Of a stretch of DNA of 64,000 nucleotides, positions 35,173 to 44,461 are shown one piece after another. This DNA is from Nocardia jinanensis (GTDB lineage Bacteria > Actinomycetota > Actinomycetes > Mycobacteriales > Mycobacteriaceae). Position 1 is the stretch's first letter. Each line of letters begins with the position of its first letter. Location: NCBI RefSeq assembly GCF_014645735.1, contig NZ_BMMH01000010.1, forward strand, positions 1 through 64,000, in the 5' to 3' direction. The notes beneath the pieces were generated by a model. It was not told where the DNA came from. It saw nothing but the letters and a program-made list of their open reading frames with translations, and ran no database searches. A program made the translations under genes and the position numbers.

Positions 35173-35200
35173 TTGACAAAATACCCTAGGGGGGTACCGT
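35173..35200 (+). promoter_or_regulatory. copper promoter with CsoR-like operator
   Basis: TTGACA (35173-35178) and TACCGT (35195-35200) form a -35/-10 pair with a 16-base spacer. Between and across them lies ATACCCTAGGGGGGTACC (35181-35198), a GC-rich near-palindrome of the CsoR type (ATACCC...GGGTAT). A copper-sensing repressor bound here would block RNA polymerase. It lies about 60 bases upstream of the copper-protein gene. Confidence 0.75.
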
Positions 35201-35260
35201 AACCACAGGAGCGGCGGGATCGAGAAAGCCGCATGAGCCTCCACGGAAACGGAGCATCGA

Positions 35261-36199
35261 ATGAATACGCCGACCAAGTTCGCGGGGTTCGCGCTCGGCC
35301 TCGTCGCGTTGTTCGGGGTCGCGCTGGGCGCCGGCGCCCTCGCCGGAACCGACGACAGCGAACCGGAAACCCACGAAGTCAGAGCCGACAAACCGGCCAC
35401 GAACACCGGACCCGGCGGGCTGGCCAGCAGCGACGGCGGATACACCCTGGTCCTGGCCGACCCGATCACCACCGCGACCCGCGAAGCGACTCTGCGTTTC
35501 CGGATCGAGGACAGCACCGGCCGCCCGGTGACGCGCTATACGCCGAACCACGAGAAGGACCTGCATCTCATCCTGGTGCGCCGCGATACGGCCGGATACC
35601 AGCATCTGCATCCGACGCTCGGGCCGGACGGCACCTGGAGTACCCCGGTCGATCTCACCCGAGCCGGTGACCAGCGGGTATTCGCCGATTTCGTCACCGC
35701 CGACGGGCAGCCGTTCACGCTCGGCGCCGACCTTCGGGTCGCCGGGCGGTACACACCGCAACCGCTACCGGCCACCGGCACCACCGCCACGGTGGACGGC
35801 TACACCGTGAACATGAACGGTGCCGTCACTCCCGCAAGCACCACCGACGTGACGTTCACGGTGACCCGCGCGGGGAAACCGGTCACGGACCTGCAGCCCT
35901 ATCTGGGGGCGTACGGTCATCTCGTGGCGCTGCGTGCCGCCGACCTCGGCTATCTACACGTCCATCCGGCCGGTCACCCGGGCGACGGGAATACCGCGGC
36001 CGGACCAGGCGTAACCTTCGCAGTGACGGCGCCCGGCACGGGCGACTACCGGCTGTTCTTCGAGTTCCGCCACAACGGAACCGTGCACCGAGCCGAGTTC
36101 ACCGTGCCCGTCGCGGAAACTGCCGGCGACCCGACCGGTCATACCCCGACCGGCACGCAGACCGCCCCAGAACCCACCGGACACGGCCATGGGCACTGA
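35261..36199 (+). CDS. secreted His-rich protein of the copper operon
   Basis: 312 residues. A signal or anchor segment (FAGFALGLVALFGVALGAGALAG) is followed by two similar beta-rich domains. Domain 1 (about 55-165) has KDLHLILVRRD and YQHLHPTLG. Domain 2 (about 175-285) has GHLVALRAADLGYLHVHPAGH. The C-terminus is HGHGH. The His clusters fit extracytoplasmic copper binding or hand-over to or from the ATPase. The ATG has CGGAG eight bases upstream. It is the first gene after the CsoR-like operator and precedes copA by 22 bases. The family is unnamed to me. Confidence 0.82.
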   Translation: MNTPTKFAGFALGLVALFGVALGAGALAGTDDSEPETHEVRADKPATNTGPGGLASSDGGYTLVLADPITTATREATLRFRIEDSTGRPVTRYTPNHEKDLHLILVRRDTAGYQHLHPTLGPDGTWSTPVDLTRAGDQRVFADFVTADGQPFTLGADLRVAGRYTPQPLPATGTTATVDGYTVNMNGAVTPASTTDVTFTVTRAGKPVTDLQPYLGAYGHLVALRAADLGYLHVHPAGHPGDGNTAAGPGVTFAVTAPGTGDYRLFFEFRHNGTVHRAEFTVPVAETAGDPTGHTPTGTQTAPEPTGHGHGH

Positions 36200-36221
36200 G
36201 CCCCGGCCAACGGAGCCAACG

Positions 36222-38510
36222 ATGAGCACACAGACTTCACCGGCCAGCGCACCGGCCGATAACGCGACCGCGCCGACCGCCCAGGTCGAGCTGGTGATCG
36301 GCGGGATGACCTGCGCGTCCTGCGCCAATCGCATCGAGAAGAAACTGAACCGGCTCGACGGCGTCACCGCGACGGTCAACTACGCCACCGAGAAGGCCCG
36401 GGTGCACTATCCGGATACCCTCGCCCCGGACGAGCTGGTCGCCGTGGTCGAACAGGCGGGTTACACCGCGAGCCTGCCGAAACCGCCCGCCGCGGTACCC
36501 GAGGCCACCGAACCGTCCGATCCCGCCGACCTGCTGCGCACCCGGCTGCTGGTCTCGCTGGTGCTGACCGTGCCGGTGATCGCCATGGCGATGATCCCCG
36601 CGTGGCAGTTCACCAACTGGCAGTGGCTGTCGCTGACGCTGGCCGCACCGGTCGTGGTGTGGGGCGCGCTCCCGTTCCACCGGGCGGCCTGGACGAATCT
36701 GCGCCACGCCACCGCGACCATGGACACCCTGGTCTCGCTCGGCACCCTGGCCGCGTTCGGCTGGTCGATCTACGCACTGTTCTGGGGAACCGCGGGTACC
36801 CCCGGGATGACGCACCCCTTCGAATTCACGATCACCCGGATGGACGGCACCGGCAGCATCTATCTGGAAGCCGCGGCCGGAGTCACCACCTTCATCCTGG
36901 CCGGCCGGTATTTCGAGGCGCGGTCCAAGCGCCGGGCGGGCGCGGCGCTGCGGGCGCTGCTGGAACTCGGCGCCAAAGAGGTCTCGGTGCTGCGCAAGAC
37001 CGGCCAGGACGAATGGACCGAACAGCGGATACCGGTCGACGAGCTGTCCGTCGGCGACCGGTTCGTGGTGCGGCCGGGTGAGAAGATCGCGACGGACGGC
37101 GTGATCGTGGACGGTGCGTCGGCGGTCGATGTCTCGATGCTGACGGGTGAATCCGTGCCCATGGAAGTAGGGCCCGACGATACGGTCACCGGTGCCACGG
37201 TGAACGTGGGCGGCCGGATCACCGTGCGCGCCACCCGGGTCGGCTCGGATACTCAGCTCGCCCAGATGGCGAAACTGGTCGAGGACGCGCAGACCGGGAA
37301 GGCGCAGGCGCAGCGCCTGGCCGACCGGATCTCCGGAGTCTTCGTGCCGATCGTCATCGCGCTCGCGGTCGCGACCCTCGGATTCTGGCTCGGCACCGGC
37401 GGTTCGGTGGCGGCCGCTTTCACGGCCGCGGTGGCCGTACTGATCATCGCGTGCCCGTGCGCGCTGGGACTGGCCACCCCGACCGCGCTGATGGTCGGCA
37501 CCGGACGCGGCGCCCAGCTCGGCATCCTGATCAAGGGACCGGAGGTGCTGGAATCCACCCGGCAGGTGGATACGGTCGTACTGGACAAGACCGGCACCGT
37601 GACCACTGGCCGGATGGCGCTGCTGGACGTTGTCACCGCGGCGGGCGAGGACACCGACGAGGTGCTGCGGCTGGCGGGATCGCTGGAGGACTCCTCGGAG
37701 CATCCGATCGCCCGGGCCATCGCCGAGGGTGCCCGCGAGCGGACCACCGGACTGTCCCCTGTCGAGAGTTTCCGCAACAGTGCCGGACTCGGCGTGGAGG
37801 GCGTCGTGGAGGGCCACGCGGTGATCGTCGGCCGCCCGGCGCTGCTCGCGGATTACGCACTGCACCTGGACGAATCGTTACAGGAGGCGATGCGAGCGGC
37901 CGAAAGTCTGGGCCGCACCGCGGTGGCGGTCGGCTGGGACGGTCGCGCCCGCGGGGTGCTGGTGGTCGCCGATACGGTGAAACCCACCTCCGCCGAAGCG
38001 ATCTCCCGGCTACGTGACCTGGGTCTGACCCCGATCATGCTCACCGGCGACAACGCCACCGCGGCGGCCGCCATCGCCGAGCAGGTCGGGATCGGCGAGG
38101 TGATCGCGGAAGTGCTACCGCAGGACAAGGTCGCGGTGATCGAACGCTTGCAGCGGGAGGGCAAACGTGTCGCCATGGTCGGTGACGGTGTGAACGACGC
38201 CGCCGCGCTCGCTCGCGCCGATCTGGGTCTGGCCATCGGCACCGGCACCGATATCGCCATCGAGGCCGCCGATCTCACCCTGGTCCGGGGCGATCTCACC
38301 GCCGCTCCCGACGCCATCCGGCTGGCGCGCCGCACCCTCGGCACGATCAAGGGCAATCTGTTCTGGGCCTTCGGTTACAACGTCGCGATGATCCCGCTGG
38401 CCATGGCCGGTCTGCTCAACCCGATGCTGGCCGGTGCCGCTATGGCGTTCTCCTCGGTGTTCGTGGTCAGCAACAGTCTGCGACTGCGAAGCTTCCGTCC
38501 GACGCACTGA
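36222..38510 (+). CDS. copA: copper-translocating P1B-type ATPase
   Basis: Copper exporter, about 762 residues. One N-terminal heavy-metal domain has GGMTCASCANRIE. Eight membrane segments carry the CPC motif (IIACPCALGLATPTALM) that defines Cu+ or Ag+ pumps. The actuator motif is LTGES, the phosphorylation site VVLDKTGTVTTG, the SEHP motif EDSSEHPIARA, and the hinge MVGDGVNDAAAL. The last segments have GYNVAMIPLA and AMAFSSVFVVSNSLRL, typical of Cu+ sites. The ATG with GGAG seven bases upstream is preferred over an earlier ATG overlapping the upstream gene. Confidence 0.94.
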   Translation: MSTQTSPASAPADNATAPTAQVELVIGGMTCASCANRIEKKLNRLDGVTATVNYATEKARVHYPDTLAPDELVAVVEQAGYTASLPKPPAAVPEATEPSDPADLLRTRLLVSLVLTVPVIAMAMIPAWQFTNWQWLSLTLAAPVVVWGALPFHRAAWTNLRHATATMDTLVSLGTLAAFGWSIYALFWGTAGTPGMTHPFEFTITRMDGTGSIYLEAAAGVTTFILAGRYFEARSKRRAGAALRALLELGAKEVSVLRKTGQDEWTEQRIPVDELSVGDRFVVRPGEKIATDGVIVDGASAVDVSMLTGESVPMEVGPDDTVTGATVNVGGRITVRATRVGSDTQLAQMAKLVEDAQTGKAQAQRLADRISGVFVPIVIALAVATLGFWLGTGGSVAAAFTAAVAVLIIACPCALGLATPTALMVGTGRGAQLGILIKGPEVLESTRQVDTVVLDKTGTVTTGRMALLDVVTAAGEDTDEVLRLAGSLEDSSEHPIARAIAEGARERTTGLSPVESFRNSAGLGVEGVVEGHAVIVGRPALLADYALHLDESLQEAMRAAESLGRTAVAVGWDGRARGVLVVADTVKPTSAEAISRLRDLGLTPIMLTGDNATAAAAIAEQVGIGEVIAEVLPQDKVAVIERLQREGKRVAMVGDGVNDAAALARADLGLAIGTGTDIAIEAADLTLVRGDLTAAPDAIRLARRTLGTIKGNLFWAFGYNVAMIPLAMAGLLNPMLAGAAMAFSSVFVVSNSLRLRSFRPTH

Positions 38511-38525
38511 GCGCACGCAGGCACT

Positions 38526-38557
38526 GCGCCGGGCTCCGGGCATCCGGAGCCCGGCGC
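38526..38557. terminator. bidirectional hairpin terminator
   Basis: Perfect 14-base arms (38526-38539 and 38544-38557) with a GCAT loop, 16 bases after the copA stop and 7 bases before the convergent DMT transporter stop. It should end transcription from both sides. Confidence 0.85.
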
Positions 38558-38563
38558 GGCCGT

Positions 38564-39535
38564 TCAGCCCACCTGTTCCCGTTCGCTCGCCACTGGGGCC
38601 CGGGCCGCGACGACCACCGCTGCCAGGGTCAGCACACAACCGAGCAGTTTCACCGCGGACAGTTCCGCGCCGGTGGGCAACGCCCAGTCCAGGACGAGCG
38701 AGCACGTCAGCTGGCCCGCCACCGTGCTCAACCCCATCAGCAGCACCCCCACCCACCGCACCACCAGCACCCCGGCGGCGATGAACAGCACGCCGATCAC
38801 CCCACCCAGGTACAGCCACGGTTGGCGCGGGAATTCGGCCGGTGGTCCGACCCGGGCCACCACCAGCGCTTCCACGATCAGCAGGCCCACCAGTCCGACG
38901 GCGAAGTTGATCACCGTGGCCGCGAAAGGACTACCTGTCGTACCGATCCGGCCGTTCCACGCCTGCTGCCAGGCCAGCCCGATCCCGGCCGCCGCGGGCA
39001 GCGCCAGCAGCACCGGCCCGGGTACACCTTCGAGCCAGGACGACGTACGCAGCGATAGCGGCGCCGAGCCGCCGGAACCGGCCAGCAATACCGCGGCCAC
39101 GGCCAATACGGCGCCACCGAGGCGAGCCACGGTGACCGGGGTGCGGCCGCCCGGTCCGACGCCGAGCCGGTCCACGAGCAGACTGCTCAGCAACTGACCG
39201 GATACCGCCGCGACGGTGAACGCGGTGACTCCGAGCGCGGCGACGGTCAACGACTGGCTCGCCACGAACAGGGCGCCGAAGAGCCCGCCGAGCAACTGCC
39301 AGTGGCGGAGTTCACCCGCGGCGAGCGCTGCGCGAACTTCCCGCAGACCCGCGCGGAGCCGGGAACTGAGCAGCACCGCGACGACCAGTACCAGGAACCC
39401 GCTGCCGAAACTCACCACCGCCGCGGCGATACCGTCTTGCAGGCGCACCCCCAGCTCCCCGTTGATCCGTCCTTGGACGGCGACCCCGGCTCCGATCAAC
39501 AGCCCGAAACCCAGACCCGAACGCCGCGAAACCAT
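38564..39535 (-). CDS. DMT-family transporter (YdcZ/DUF606 type)
   Basis: Ten-segment membrane protein of 323 residues made of two DUF606 halves (about 5-150 and 165-310). Each half has a GxxxxAGQGRIN/GQLTCSLVLDW-like motif: GAGVAVQGRINGELG in the first and VAGQLTCSLVLD in the second. Small-molecule export or import, substrate unknown. The ATG lies in the divergent region with the MFS gene on the same strand 70 bases upstream. Confidence 0.85.
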   Translation of the reverse strand: MVSRRSGLGFGLLIGAGVAVQGRINGELGVRLQDGIAAAVVSFGSGFLVLVVAVLLSSRLRAGLREVRAALAAGELRHWQLLGGLFGALFVASQSLTVAALGVTAFTVAAVSGQLLSSLLVDRLGVGPGGRTPVTVARLGGAVLAVAAVLLAGSGGSAPLSLRTSSWLEGVPGPVLLALPAAAGIGLAWQQAWNGRIGTTGSPFAATVINFAVGLVGLLIVEALVVARVGPPAEFPRQPWLYLGGVIGVLFIAAGVLVVRWVGVLLMGLSTVAGQLTCSLVLDWALPTGAELSAVKLLGCVLTLAAVVVAARAPVASEREQVG

Positions 39536-39605
39536 GACCGAACCCTACCGATGGAGTCGTTGCACCCGGTCTGCCGAAACTCGAAGGCCGTGCCGCCTCG
39601 GGTGT

Positions 39606-40949
39606 TCACGTATCCGGATCGACCTCGGGTTCCGGCCGTGGCGGCAGCCAGAACGGGGTCAAACCGGCCAGAGCGACGAGGGCGATCCCGAGCAGCGCGA
39701 TCGTGGAGGAGACCGACAACCACACCGTGGCCAGTGCGACGAATCCGAAAACGGCCAGGGATACCAGTTCCTCCAGCAGCCCGGACACCGACATCACCGT
39801 AGCCCGTGCGGGACCACTGATGGCGTCCTGCAGCCGGGCCTCGGCCACGATCGACACGTTGTACACCACTCCGTAGGCGGCGGCGATCGCGGCGAACCCC
39901 AGCCCGGTGCACACGTAGACCGCACCCGGCCAGCGCACCGCGAGACCGGCCACGAGTGCGCCGGCCCCGAACAGCACACCGGCCACTCCCAGCGCCCGGG
40001 CAAGGGTGTGCGCGGACACCGCCTCGGTACGACCGGCCAGCAGCGAACCGAGCAGCGAGCCGAGTACGGTCACGCCCACCAGAACAGGTACGAACGCAGT
40101 GGCCGCACCCGATTCCCCGGCGACCAAGCCGAAGTACTCGTCGAAGGCGGTGATCCCGTAGAGCAGTGCACCGAGCACCACGCCGCGCCGCACCATCCGG
40201 ACTCGCACGGCCTCGGCGACTCCGGTACGCAGCATCCACAGATAGCGGCGCAGCGTTCCCTGTTCGCTCCCGGCCGGCGCATCGGCCGCGGCCCCCGGTC
40301 CGGTGGTCGCCGGTCGCGGGCTCGGCGTGATGACCACCGGGGTCGTGGCCACAGCGGGCACGGTATCGGCATCCATATCGTCGAATTCACCCACTTCGGC
40401 AGCCGAAACGGATTTCGGCGCCGCGGGCAGGCTCGCCGCCAGCGCGGTGTGCACCGCGGCGCACCCCACACTGACCCAGCCCACCAGCTCGTAGCCGCCC
40501 CACAGATACAGCGGGGTGGCGGCCAGGATCGCGATCACCGCACTCGACTCGCTCGCCGAGCGGGTGTAACCGATCACCCGGGCATAGGACCGGGCCTCGC
40601 CGTGGGCGGCGAGCTCGTCGTAGACCAGGGCCTCGAAAGTTCCGGATCGCAGCGAACTCGCCACACCCCACAGCACGAACCCGAGCGCGAATCCCGTAAA
40701 GGACGGCGCCACCGTCCACACCACGAAACCGGACGCCATCAACAGGCCGTTCAGGATCAGCAAACCGCGGCGTGACACGGTATCGGCCCAAGCGCCCGAA
40801 GGAACCTCGAACAGGAACGCGGTCACCGACCAGAAAGCGAGCAGCAACGAGATCTGCCCGGGTCCGAAGCCGTGGTCGGCGAAGAGGAGCGCGTACAGCG
40901 CGTAGTAGGGAACCAGGTCACCGGTGGCAGCGAACAGGGTCGCTCGCAG
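39606..40949 (-). CDS. MFS transporter, unusual start
   Basis: Major facilitator protein with about 12 membrane segments. The N-terminal sequence reads ATGDLVPYYALYALLFADHG before SLLLAFWSVTAFLFEVPSGAWAD, the MFS motif A region. The first segment is coded upstream of the first usable start (TTG at 40847). No ATG, GTG or TTG occurs in frame between that TTG and a TGA at 40998-41000. The upper coordinate given is a CTG, tentative. Beyond the TGA the same frame has an ATG at 41024 eight codons away. A mutated start, a nonsense mutation or a non-canonical start are all possible. Confidence 0.6.
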   Translation of the reverse strand: MRATLFAATGDLVPYYALYALLFADHGFGPGQISLLLAFWSVTAFLFEVPSGAWADTVSRRGLLILNGLLMASGFVVWTVAPSFTGFALGFVLWGVASSLRSGTFEALVYDELAAHGEARSYARVIGYTRSASESSAVIAILAATPLYLWGGYELVGWVSVGCAAVHTALAASLPAAPKSVSAAEVGEFDDMDADTVPAVATTPVVITPSPRPATTGPGAAADAPAGSEQGTLRRYLWMLRTGVAEAVRVRMVRRGVVLGALLYGITAFDEYFGLVAGESGAATAFVPVLVGVTVLGSLLGSLLAGRTEAVSAHTLARALGVAGVLFGAGALVAGLAVRWPGAVYVCTGLGFAAIAAAYGVVYNVSIVAEARLQDAISGPARATVMSVSGLLEELVSLAVFGFVALATVWLSVSSTIALLGIALVALAGLTPFWLPPRPEPEVDPDT

Positions 40950-41116
40950 GGCGAGCGCGCGTAGTCCTGACTCCCGGCCGGAACCCGTGGACCCGACTCA
41001 ACAGTGGTAGAAGACCAATCGCATAGCGATCAGCATCCGCGCCGCGCGACGACGGGTCAAGCAATTTTCCGTGCGGACCGCAGGCGTCGCCGGCTACCGG
41101 CCGGTGGCCCGCGGGC

Positions 41117-42967
41117 TCACAGTGGTACCCAGCCGTTCTCGTCGGCCGGGGCGTCGCCCAGCGCGCGGGGGTGCAGCGAGCCCAGACTGTTCATATCGCC
41201 GATCAGATCGGCCACCGGATGCGAATCGCTGTAGTGGTAGCCCTGGGCCAGCGCGAAACCCAGTTCGGTCAGCACGGCGGCCTGATGTTCGGTTTCCACA
41301 CCCTCGGCGATGACCTGCAGATCCAGCGATTTGCTGAGGGCCGCGATCACCCCGAGCAGCGGCGGCGCGGGCGAATCGGAGCGGATGGCGGCCACGAACG
41401 ACTGGTCGACCTTGATGATATCGCTGGGCAGAGTGGCCAACCGGCTCAGCGACGAGTACCCGGTACCGAAATCGTCGATGGCGATACGCACACCCCGGTC
41501 GCGCAGGGCGTGCAAGTTCGCTATGGCCGTATCCGATTCGGCGGCCAGTTCGGTCTCGGTCACCTCGAGCACCAATTGGCCCGCGGGCCAGCCGGTGCTC
41601 TCCAGAATCCCGGCCACCTTGTCCGCGTATCCCGATTCCGCCAGCTCCAGACCGCTCACGTTCACGTTCAGGGTCAGCTCGAGTGCGGCGAAGGTGTCCT
41701 GCAACTGCGCGGCATCGGCACATGCTCGCCGCAGTACCAGTTCGTCCAGGTCGGCTATGAGGTCGTATTCCTCGGCGACGCGGATGAGTCCCTCGGTGGT
41801 GACATCGGGTTGCGCGCTGGACGACCAGCGGAGCAGGGCTTCCACACCCACGGCCTTCTCCCCGCCGTCGCCCAGGCTGACGATCGGCTGGTAGTGCACA
41901 TCCAGGCTGCCGTTATCGATGGCTTCGCGCAGTTCCTCCGCCAGCGGCGTACGGTGCCCGGACTCCAGCACCGTCCGGTTGCGCCCTGACTGTTTGGCCC
42001 GATACAGACCCACATCGGCCCGGCTGACCAGCAGCGACGCCGATTCACCCGACTGCCAGGACGTGACACCGGCCGAACATCCGGTACTGACCGCGGCGCG
42101 TAGTTCCTCGGTGAGCAGGATCGCGGCCTGTTCGGTGGTGTTGGGCAGCAGCGCCGCGAACACGTCACCGCCGTAGCGGGCCAGGCGCTGCTCGGGCCCC
42201 AGCAGGGCGGCCCACGTATCCGCGACCTTCTGCAGCACCGCGTCACCGGCACGGTGGCCGAGATGATCGTTGACCTTCTGGAAGCGGTCCAGATCGACCA
42301 GCACCAGCGCCAGCGCCTGCCCGGAACGGTCGGCCTGTTCGAGCGCGGTGTTGAGCGCACGATCGAAACCGCGGCGGTTCAGCAGCCCGGTGAGAGTGTC
42401 GATATCGGCTTCCGACGCCATCCGGGTGAGGATGCCCACCACCACCCCGACGCCGAAGGTGATACCCGCCGGGATGACACCGGCCCACCACGGCAACCCG
42501 GCACGGGTCGGCAGCACCCACAGGCACAGCGCCATACACAGCGCGATATGGGCCGCCGCCTGCGTCCAGGCGAAGAACAGCGCGGCGTCGCAGGCCACGA
42601 AAACATAGAAGGAAGCGAGGGTGATCGCCGCGACGGTATTCGGGAAGGAGTGCACGGCGACAGTCACCAGAACCGTCGCCAGCACGACATAGACATGGTG
42701 CAGCCAATGCGGCATCCGGCGACCCCACCCGAGCAGGCTTATCCCCAGCAACAGGGCGACCGCCGCGGCCGAACCGACCAGCATCCGGTTGCCCTCGTCG
42801 CCCGAGTACAGCACCTGGGTGGGCGCGACGGCGGTCACCAGCAGACCGAGCACACCACCCATGACATAGAAGGCCCCGGTGGTCCTGGACATGACCATGG
42901 CAGTTGCTACACCAGACGCGGCCCGTACCCGCGTTCGGGTATCGCCGCGAGACCCGCTTCCTCGCAC
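41117..42967 (-). CDS. membrane-bound GGDEF-EAL protein, probable c-di-GMP phosphodiesterase
   Basis: About 616 residues. Six to eight hydrophobic segments (about 25-195) are followed by a GGDEF domain and an EAL domain. The diguanylate-cyclase signature reads RYGGDVFAALL, so the GGDEF Glu is replaced by Val and cyclase activity is doubtful. The EAL domain keeps VEALLRW, NVNVSGLELAE, LEVTETELA, IDDFGTGYSSL, IIKVDQSFV and VIAEGVETE, so hydrolysis of c-di-GMP is likely. Start uncertain: GTG here, with ATG codons 69 and 75 bases downstream. Confidence 0.85.
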   Translation of the reverse strand: MRGSGSRGDTRTRVRAASGVATAMVMSRTTGAFYVMGGVLGLLVTAVAPTQVLYSGDEGNRMLVGSAAAVALLLGISLLGWGRRMPHWLHHVYVVLATVLVTVAVHSFPNTVAAITLASFYVFVACDAALFFAWTQAAAHIALCMALCLWVLPTRAGLPWWAGVIPAGITFGVGVVVGILTRMASEADIDTLTGLLNRRGFDRALNTALEQADRSGQALALVLVDLDRFQKVNDHLGHRAGDAVLQKVADTWAALLGPEQRLARYGGDVFAALLPNTTEQAAILLTEELRAAVSTGCSAGVTSWQSGESASLLVSRADVGLYRAKQSGRNRTVLESGHRTPLAEELREAIDNGSLDVHYQPIVSLGDGGEKAVGVEALLRWSSSAQPDVTTEGLIRVAEEYDLIADLDELVLRRACADAAQLQDTFAALELTLNVNVSGLELAESGYADKVAGILESTGWPAGQLVLEVTETELAAESDTAIANLHALRDRGVRIAIDDFGTGYSSLSRLATLPSDIIKVDQSFVAAIRSDSPAPPLLGVIAALSKSLDLQVIAEGVETEHQAAVLTELGFALAQGYHYSDSHPVADLIGDMNSLGSLHPRALGDAPADENGWVPL

Positions 42968-43051
42968 GATGAACAGCCTAAACAACTGATCAGCTCACCG
43001 GCGACCCAACCGGGGATATCGAGTACCCCGATTTCTCGCCAATGAACCTCA

Positions 43052-44314
43052 TCAGCCGGGCAGAGTCAGTAGCTCGGTACCGACAAACGGCACCAGAGCT
43101 GCGGGAACGCGTACCGAACCGTCGGCCTGCTGATGATTCTCCAGCAGCGCCACCAGCCATCGGGTGGTGGCGAGCGTCCCGTTGAGAGTCGCGGCGATCT
43201 GCGGCTTACCGTTCTCGTCTCGATAGCGGACCGATAGCCTGCGCGCCTGGAAGGTCGTGCAGTTCGAGGTCGAACTGAGCTCGCGGTAAGTGCCCTGGCT
43301 GGGGACCCACGCCTCGCAGTCGAACTTCCGGGCGGCCGAACTGCCCAGATCACCGCCCGCGACGTCGATGATCCGATAGGGCACGTCCAGGGCCGCGAGC
43401 ATCTCCCGCTCCCAGGCGAGCAACCGCTGATGCTCGGCGTCGGCATCCTCGGGACGCGTGTAGACGAACATCTCGACCTTGTCGAACTGGTGCACCCGGA
43501 TGATGCCGCGGGTGTCCTTGCCGTAGCTACCGGCCTCGCGCCGGAAACACGACGACCAGCCCGCGTAGCGCTTGGCGCCCGCATCGAGGTCGAGGATCTC
43601 GCCGGCGTGATAGCCGGCCAGCGGCACCTCGGAGGTACCGACCAGATACAGATCGTCCTCCTCCAGGTGGTACACCTCGGCCGAATGCTGCCCCAGGAAA
43701 CCGGTCCCCGCCATGATCTCGGGCCGGACCAGCACCGGCGGGATCATCATGGTGAAGCCGTTGGCCACCGCCCGCTGCGCCGCCAGCTGCAATAGGCCCA
43801 GTTGCAGCAGGGCGCCGTAGCCGGTGAGGAAATAGAACCGCGAACCGGAGACCTTCGCCCCGCGCTCCATATCCATCAGCCCCAGCGCCTCACCCAATTC
43901 CAGGTGATCGCGCGGCGTGAAATCGAATTCGGGTAGCTCGCCGACGGTCTCGAGCAGGACGAAATCGTCCTCCCCACCCGCGGGCGTGCCGTCCTGGACG
44001 ATATTGGAGATCGCCCGGTGCGCGTCCTGCAGTTCGGCCTCGGCGGCGTGCTGCGCGGTCTCGGCTTCCTTGACCCGGACCGACATCTCCTGCGCCTGCG
44101 CCAGCAGGGCCGGGCGGTCCTCCTTACTCGCCTTACCGACCTGCTTACCCATGGCCTTGTGCTCGGCGCGCAACTTGTCGGCGGTCGCGATAGCGGATCG
44201 GCGCGCGATATCGGCCGTGAGCAGCGCGTCGACGAGGGCCGGGTTCTCGCCCCGGGCTCGCTGCGAGGCGCGGACCAGCTCGGGATCATCGCGCAGGAGG
44301 CGGAGGTCGATCAT
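43052..44314 (-). CDS. serS: seryl-tRNA synthetase
   Basis: Cytosolic class II aminoacyl-tRNA synthetase, 420 residues, normal length. The N-terminal tRNA-binding coiled coil starts MIDLRLLRDDPELVRAS and runs to about residue 105. Motif 2 is SSCFRREAGSYGKDTRGIIR and motif 3 includes NGTLATTRWLVALLENHQ. The ATG matches the invariant start of the family; an open frame that runs far upstream is not coding. Counterpart of Rv3834c, and divergent from the next gene. Confidence 0.96.
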   Translation of the reverse strand: MIDLRLLRDDPELVRASQRARGENPALVDALLTADIARRSAIATADKLRAEHKAMGKQVGKASKEDRPALLAQAQEMSVRVKEAETAQHAAEAELQDAHRAISNIVQDGTPAGGEDDFVLLETVGELPEFDFTPRDHLELGEALGLMDMERGAKVSGSRFYFLTGYGALLQLGLLQLAAQRAVANGFTMMIPPVLVRPEIMAGTGFLGQHSAEVYHLEEDDLYLVGTSEVPLAGYHAGEILDLDAGAKRYAGWSSCFRREAGSYGKDTRGIIRVHQFDKVEMFVYTRPEDADAEHQRLLAWEREMLAALDVPYRIIDVAGGDLGSSAARKFDCEAWVPSQGTYRELSSTSNCTTFQARRLSVRYRDENGKPQIAATLNGTLATTRWLVALLENHQQADGSVRVPAALVPFVGTELLTLPG

Positions 44315-44461
44315 GGCTGACCAGCGTAATGGTCGCGGATTCTGCGCCTCAACCGAGTATCGCCCCCGCCCGGCGTGGACCCGGCTCTCGCGACACACAC
44401 GCCATATCGATCGGCCGGGTTCGTGGCATGTTCGGGTACTGCGCTGCCATGATGGACCGCG

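Noticed and set aside
36237..37865. 542-codon minus-strand frame opposite copA
   Set aside because: Antisense shadow; rich in Arg, Gly and His without any domain.
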